A stretch of DNA of 64,000 nucleotides from Parasponia andersonii (taxonomy: Eukaryota > Streptophyta > Magnoliopsida > Rosales > Cannabaceae), in the NCBI GenBank assembly GCA_002914805.1, contig JXTB01000028.1:106961-170960 (forward strand). The letters run 5' to 3'. The notes under the pieces were generated by a model, which was not told where the DNA came from, made no database searches, and was given only the letters and a program-made list of their open reading frames with translations. The position numbers were made by a program, and so were the translations under genes. Below are positions 57,858-64,000 of this stretch, in pieces; within the stretch, counting starts at the first letter, position 1; every line of letters begins with the position of its first letter.

Positions 57858-59085
57858 ACACCATATATCAATGCCAAACCACTGCCCATGTGTAAACTTA
57901 TGAACTCTGAATCTGCCACTATATCACATTTTCTTCTATAGTAACTTTGGAGATTAATGAAATGTCATAAGGTTTAGCAACATCATCAGATTTGGAGTTT
58001 TTAGCTGAATCCACTCTATATTTTTGATAATTTTTTTAAGTGCCAAGATTGTTCACACCTTCAGCACATTACACCTTTCTCCAATTCAGAAATAACATCA
58101 TTCACTTACCGCTCTCGCTTTCATATCTTCTCCATCTTTATCGCTCATATTGGATATTTCAGAATCTCTGCTTTCAAACCTTTGTGCACTAATATTTAAT
58201 CATCTCACGCAATTTCTCCGCATCAATTCTCATCGGGAATTATCATTGTATGAAATTAAACACCTCCAAAATCTCCTCTCTTTCTTTTGGACTTCATCTT
58301 CTTCATTTTTATACACTCTAATGGAAACACAATCCATTTCCATTCTTGATTTCTCCTTAAAGCACTACTTTAGGCACAAAATCAGTTTGATGTTCTATTA
58401 AATTCAACTTTAAAGTCACGATAGTTTTTTATTTCTTTATTTTTTATTTTTGGACGAAAAACTAAGGGTAATTTTTGGGTTTCTTTTAATGAAAGAATTA
58501 ATTTGCGGTCAAAATTAACTGTCATGACCGGTACATCCTTTTAAGGGCATCATGCACAAAGCACACGACTCAACTCTATTTAAAAATAAAACAGTTTATG
58601 TTGGTTAGACCATTTTTGTAACGAAGGCAAAATTCATGGATACCTTACTATATTAGTTGAAAATTGAAGAGAGTAAAGTGGTACAAAGAGAATAACTCGG
58701 CCATTACTCCAATTAACCCAAAAATTTGTGTACAAAACTTAATTGCTCTATTTTCTCTTATTTTGTATTCTAAATTTCTAATTAAGCGGGAGGGATACAC
58801 AGTTACAAGTTCATACCGTAGATCCGGCCATACCCAATCGCACCCAAAAAAACCATAATTTTTCTTAAAAATATCTAGTTATTTTTATCGGTTTTGGGGT
58901 TTGTGTAAGAGAATCTTCTTTTCAAGTCCAACTGTCAGCTTAGATTAACTGATATTTAGCCTTAAACGGCCGTTAAATTGGATCTTCGCCATTTCATCCT
59001 TCCACCCTCTTTTCTAATAACGGCCCTTTCTTCTCCGTTAACCCCACGTGAGACATCCTTACAAGATGAGGGCATTTTAGTAATT
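57858..59085. other. Intergenic, no gene seen
   Basis: Leader-like sequence continues to about 57885, then AT-rich sequence. The frame at 58150-58401 lacks recognisable similarity and is not called. Confidence 0.45.
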
Positions 59086-59093
59086 TAACTGGA

Positions 59094-59262
59094 CATGGCA
59101 TGTCTATCTATAAACTCGTGGTCTATCATAGCGTGCCATGTCATGATCTTATATCATCATGGACATGGTCATGTATAAACGGATATTATAACCATGATCG
59201 TGATAAGTATGCATGCATGCCATGTCATGACTATGGCCATGGGACATGTATTTATAGTATTG
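59094..59262. repeat. CATG-rich quasi-palindromic stretch
   Basis: Variants of GCCATGTCATGA / GACATGGTCATG recur in both orientations (near 59096, 59135, 59162, 59220 and 59236), with TGCATGCATGCC near 59210. The units can pair with one another. No boundaries or duplication were found. Confidence 0.5.
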
Positions 59263-59576
59263 AATATGCATACGACTTTGATTTGTGACGGCATTGCTTG
59301 TGTGTTTTTTATCCGAGTTTAGGGTTTGCTTTCTCAGTCCACCTCCACTTGTCGTCATTTACGTCGAGTTTAGGAAACTCTTTCCAATTACAAATATACC
59401 CCTTGCTTTCCGCTGTAAGAAAACAAAATTACTAACCTTATTCAATTAAATAGCATCAGACGATATTTTTTTAACAATATTATGCATTCTTACTTGGACT
59501 AATTTTTAGCCAAACACAAATTCACATGTTAATTCTTAGCTCACAAGTTATTGGATTTAATTACTATATCGATGTC

Positions 59577-60064
59577 TAAACTATTGAGAAGTTTTATTTT
59601 TGTCTTTTAAGTTTCAAAATATTTTTTTGTCCTTGCCCTTAAACTTCTAAAATTGTTCCTTGTTAGTCCCTCGAAACTTAAACTGTTAAATATCTTGTTA
59701 GTCCCTCCAAACTTGAACTCGAAGGCACATTGGTAATTGCATATAAGAATTAGTATTAGACCTTTTCAGAAAAAAAAGAATAATAATAATTTTAGTCCTT
59801 GTTTGACAACGTGTTAAAACTAAAAGGGGTTAACAGTGTAATCAATCCTCAGTACTTGTTTGCCAATATTTATATTTTGTGTTTAAAAAATAAAACAACT
59901 GATAAAATGTCCTCAAAATGTTGATTGAGAAATCTGAATAATTTATTTAATGTGAAATGTAAAACAGAAACAACTCTAGGGAATAGCAACTTTGGAAGTT
60001 CAAGGACCAAAGCAAAAAAATTTAAAGCTTAGGAACCTAAATTAGGCTTTCTCAATAAATTAAG
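59577..60064. mobile_element. Probable foldback element with long imperfect inverted arms
   Basis: The left arm (CTATTGAGAAGTTTTATTTTTG, TTTTTTTGTCCTTGCCCTTAAACTTC) is mirrored by the inverted right arm (TTATTGAGAAAGCC, TTTTTTTGCTTTGGTCCTTGAACTTC) at roughly 70% over about 100 bp. It is non-coding. Exact ends and target duplication were not resolved. Confidence 0.45.
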
Positions 60065-60408
60065 CACACGCAAACAATGTAATCAATCTCAAATTAATAT
60101 GCGAAAAAATATATATTTTTTAAAATGGATTATACAAAGATATTCAAATACACAAATTGAATGATATATCACGATTGATTGAAAATAAAAAATCAATAAT
60201 AACCACCAATTCTGATATTTAGTATTTTTTTTTCTTTCGATATCTTATTGAAACGACCAATACTTAAAAACGTAAGTTTTTTTTTTTTTTTTGGGTGTAA
60301 ACTTAAATAGTAATGTTGTTGTTAAGAAACCCCACATGTTACATGCTGACGAATATCGTTCTTTTCTTTTTCTTTTTCTTTTTTTCCCCCCCTCTTTTTA
60401 GGCTATGT
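60065..60408. other. Intergenic, no gene seen
   Basis: AT-rich spacer with several long T-tracts and a CT-rich patch. Confidence 0.5.
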
Positions 60409-60422
60409 AAGAATTGTTTTAG

Positions 60423-60449
60423 TCTTAGGATATTTCAAAAAAAAAAAAA
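60423..60449 (+). mobile_element. Retroposon stub (27 bp) with 14-bp target duplication
   Basis: TCTTAGGATATTTC followed by an A-tract lies between perfect repeats AAGAATTGTTTTAG (60409-60422 and 60450-60463). It has the hallmarks of target-primed retroposition but only about 14 non-A bases. Confidence 0.7.
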
Positions 60450-60463
60450 AAGAATTGTTTTAG

Positions 60464-62125
60464 GCACCAAACGTGGAGTGTGGCATTACTTTATTTTACT
60501 AGTTGCGAATAAATATATAACTTCAACATAATGTGATCGGATTAAAACTCAATAATGTTGAGCACCAATAACCAATAAAACTACTCATTTTAATGTTGTT
60601 TATTCCACATGGAATTTTATGTGAAATTACGTGTATGCCTTGCTTTTCCCTGGGATTTGTTGTCTAAATCAATGGCAATTTCTCCTGGCTATGTGGTTCT
60701 AAATTTTTCTGGACTTTCTTGGACCACACCCATCAAATTCAAACCAAATCATATGTGACACTTTTTACTTTAATAATTATCAAATCAAGGGCAATTCAGG
60801 AATATATTAGAAGGGTGCTGGCATTGTTGACACAACTCAACCTACTATTGGCGGCTCTCTCTCTCTCTCTCTCCTTCTTCTTCTTTTTTTTTTTTGAAGA
60901 AATTAGATTTTTTTATGGTAAAAATTTATAAAAAGATGAAAAATTCCTCATTTTGAAATTGTTTAAAATATTTTAGATTTAATTAGAAAAATATTACTTT
61001 TAAAAATATTTAGAAAAATACTATTTTTTTTATCGATTGATGATACTGGAGATAACCTGTCAAATTACAGGAGATAATTTGATTAGTCACTCAAAGTAAC
61101 TAAGTTGGTTACTTCTAATATCATTGAAAAATACTAATTTTGAAGAAAATTGATATTTGTCTAAATATTTATTAAAAGTGCTATTTTTATAAAAAATTTC
61201 AAAAATTATATTTTCCTAAATCAATTCAAGATTTTTACGAAAAATCTGCCCATCCGAAATTTTTTAATTTTTAACCCTATGAGTTTGGATTTCTATAAAA
61301 AGCCATTTTTTTGTGGAACAAAAAGTATAATATTAAGAAAATTAGGCAGATGATCAATTTTTAAATTAATTTAAGTAGATGTCTATGTTTTAAAAATTAT
61401 AGTTAAATATCTATTCTTTTAAAATTTCAATTGTGAAATTTATTATTAAGTAGGTTGAACATGTAGTTATAAATTTATAAGCTTGTACATATACTGAATT
61501 TTGGGCCAAAAAATTGTCGAATAGCTAGTCAACCCAAGTATATTTAAATTGATTTGCTTTACATGGTCTCTGAATTAATTTTTCTTAACAAATGACATTT
61601 TTGTTTTGTTTTTAAAAATTCGTTATAAGAGCAATTTTTGAGAGGCTATTAGAAACATTTAGAAACAAAAAAAGGACCACACATGTTTTGAAGACTGTAA
61701 TCTGTAATACATTAGATGGGTATTGTATTATAACTTCCTAAATTTAATATTGGTAAAATTATATTAAGGTCCCTTATACGTTTTTATGTTGGGCTGCTTT
61801 ATTACCACTTATCTATTTACTCTCCTTGCACTATTTCTAAAAGCACATTCTTAATTAAAATTTGAATATTAATTACTACTTATTGCACACCCTAATTTTC
61901 CCTAAATTATTCCTCCGATCTAATTTTCTCCGTTTTCTTCCCACCCTCTCTTTTGCTTTCTTTGTGCATACCCATCATTCATCTTTTTCTTCTCTTTCAT
62001 TCTTCAAACATCTCTTTTGTCTAACAAGTTTAGTAATAAAAGAATTTGATATAGATAGATAAAGTTTTGTGGGGTACCTTTTTTGAAAAAAAGAAAACAG
62101 AACAAATCAAATATCCTAAACCTAT
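60464..62125. other. Intergenic, no gene seen
   Basis: AT-rich sequence with a (CT)n run at about 60856-60876. Inverted AT-rich sequence around 60960-61190 (AAAATATTACTTTTAAAAAT ... TTAAAAGTGCTATTTTT) suggests another small foldback element, without clear ends. Confidence 0.45.
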
Positions 62126-62745
62126 TGTTATACGGTCTAAAATCCTATGTCAGGTCACATGAGTAAGATTAAGTGCGACCTCTTCCGAAAGAGTTACATG
62201 CGACCTCTTCCGAAAGAGTTACGTGCGACCTCCTCCGAATAAGTTAAGTACGACCAGAATGAAAAGGAGACTAGTCTATGCTTCATCAAACGAGTAACCT
62301 ACAAAGAAAGGGAAATAAAAGTTTCTCTTTAAAGATCGACCAGTTATCTTATTTAAGTGATTACCCAGTTATATTGTTACTCAAATTATATTGCGCGATT
62401 GTATAGTTACCCATTCTCACAATTGGGAACATTGAACTATTCTCATCTATATAAAGGGAGTTCAATGTTTCAATAAGAGGATCTGAGACGTTTTCTGATC
62501 TTGGGAGGCTGAGGAATTTTTTAGAGAACTTTTTTAACTCTTTCTTTCTAGACAACATATTATAATTGAGTTCTTGTAATTCTCCAGAAAATAGTGAAAA
62601 ATAGTGGATGTAGGCTCATTTTTTTTAGGGTTGAACCACTATAAAACTCTTATCTCTTTATTTGCTCTAGTTAATTACCCCTTTTCACACAAGCCATATC
62701 TTGCAATTTTTTCTAAATTTATTGTTGACAAAACCTCCATCAACA
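62126..62745 (+). repeat. 5' LTR of the gypsy element
   Basis: 620 bp, TGTTATACGG...CATCAACA. It contains a TATATAAAGGG box near 62451 and 3.5 tandem units of about 26 bp (GCGACCTCTTCCGAAAGAGT) at about 62174-62256, probably upstream promoter repeats. The left flank (target duplication half) is CCTAT. Confidence 0.75.
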
Positions 62746-64000
62746 ATTGGTGCTAGAAGAAGGTTATTCAGGCAAAATAGTTTATCAAATTTCGCTCTTT
62801 AATAATTACAAACACCAGAAACACTACCAGAGTCACCAGAACTAGCCAAAACTAACCCCAAAGCACTGCTGCTGCACAGGCAGACCCTGCTCAAGATCAG
62901 CTTACCATGACCGTATCAGAAAATCTTGCTCAGAGATAGGATCGCATGGAGGAGACACTGGTGAACCTTCAGCAAATCACTAACCAGATCAATGACTCCC
63001 TATGACGACTTACTGAAGGACGGATGGTGACCCCACCATAGTACAAACTTCCCAGAGAATGTCCTGCTCAACTACCTGAGAAAGGAATATAGATCCTAGA
63101 GACAAGGAAACGCGACCCGCCAAGAACCCAGCAAGAGCATCATGAAGATCTCATCTCCAAGGGAAAAGGCAAAGTCGTAAACTTGCCTCTAGAATCTAGT
63201 ACAGAGTTTTCAAGCACTAACCGTGATCGTGAACAACTTTCTCGCAAATCAACTGGTAATCAAGATTGCTTAAACAGCGAACAAAAACGTCAATCAAGAA
63301 GCGTCTTCGAAAGAATCAGCAGAGAGTCGAGACAAAATATTACAGACCTAAGACAACATTTAGAGCGGCAACATAGTCATAAACGATCCGTATCGCATCA
63401 TAACGACCAAAGCTGATCTCGTCGCACTATTTCGCTGGATTCCTCTCACAGATCGCAGAAGACTCTACCTAACCAACCTACCATACATCGAGATAACGAT
63501 CAAAGGCCGCCCTTGCCGCCAGCAAGAGATAATGCTCTCCCTCCGAACGTCGATGTTCATAATTTAAAGATCGCATTAAGACGCACTTGCTGGTTGGGAC
63601 GATGAGCTCACTGATGGGTATCATCAATCGCCATTCAGCGAGTAAGTTCGAGCTACTGCCCTACATATTGGATTCAGACTTCCCACCATAAATACTTTTG
63701 ATGGGAAAACTGATCCACAGGACCATATGAACCACTTCAGCGACCTGATGGAACTCCATTGTGTCAATGATCATGCAGATTGCAGATGTTTTACTGTAAC
63801 TCTCTCAGGACTAGCAAAGAAGTGGTTTCGAGGACTCAAGTCCAGCTCAATCTCATCTTGGCAACAACTTCAGACGGCATTCTTGAGACAGTTCTAAGCC
63901 GCAAAGAATTTCACTGTTCCACTTGTTAGCTTGTCTGCAATTTGACAAGGTTCAGAGGAAACTCTACGATCTTATCTCAACCGATTCACCTCAGAGTTAG
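62126..64000 (+). mobile_element. Ty3/gypsy retrotransposon (Tat/Ogre-like), 5' part, broken
   Basis: The LTR (62126-62745) is followed after one base by a primer-binding-site-like TTGGTGCTAGAAGAAGG, then a gag region. A Retrotrans_gag domain typical of Tat-type elements is visible around 63690-64000 (DPQDHMNHFSDLMELHCVND, CRCFTVTLSGLAKKWFRGLK, SYLNRF). The element runs off the window, so its other LTR and pol are unseen. Several breaks in the gag region mark it as a fossil. Age cannot be judged without the second LTR. Confidence 0.85.

Overview
This is a stretch of eudicot plant nuclear DNA. It is AT-rich, has plant-type introns, and contains three recognisable host genes: a PPR protein, a SWEET sugar transporter and the TFIIE beta subunit. 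Most of the rest is transposon sediment. One 512-nt run of N (31083-31594) and a single N (43645) show that it comes from a draft assembly. The species cannot be named from the sequence alone.

Layout. 1-631: 3' end of an E+-type pentatricopeptide repeat gene, then a long non-coding tail. 3.0-9.7 kb: a decayed R2R3-MYB locus with canonical MYB intron positions. It has two copies of exon 1, one exon 2, one exon 3 start and two copies of the C-terminal tail. A MITE sits in one tail, and the other tail keeps the matching empty site. A duplicated upstream block, a CACTA-like MITE and a 2.17-kb solo LTR are mixed in. 11.2 and 34.0 kb: two related foldback (Mutator-type) elements with long inverted arms and 9-bp target duplications. 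4.5-23.5 kb and 54.8-57.9 kb: five large related LTRs ending in GGGTCGTGACA. Four are solo LTRs with recognisable 5-bp target duplications, and one is a rearranged tandem LTR-leader array. 25.4-30.9 kb: a broken full-length Ty1/copia element on the minus strand. 39.9-41.7 kb: an apparently intact six-exon SWEET1-like gene. 47-50.5 kb: an apparently intact TFIIE beta gene with a SINE in its 5' UTR intron. 53.2 kb: a second SINE. 53.8-54.6 kb: a copia-type solo LTR lying in the leader of the rearranged LTR array. 62.1 kb to the edge: the 5' LTR, primer-binding site and gag region of a broken Ty3/gypsy element that runs off the window.

The three host genes are unrelated housekeeping or transport functions. 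Nothing suggests that they act together. The most informative signals are structural: target-site duplications that define exact insertion boundaries, an internal empty-site control for one MITE, shared decay between duplicated MYB fragments, and very short poly(A)-tailed retroposon stubs. I found no sign of a new multi-gene system.
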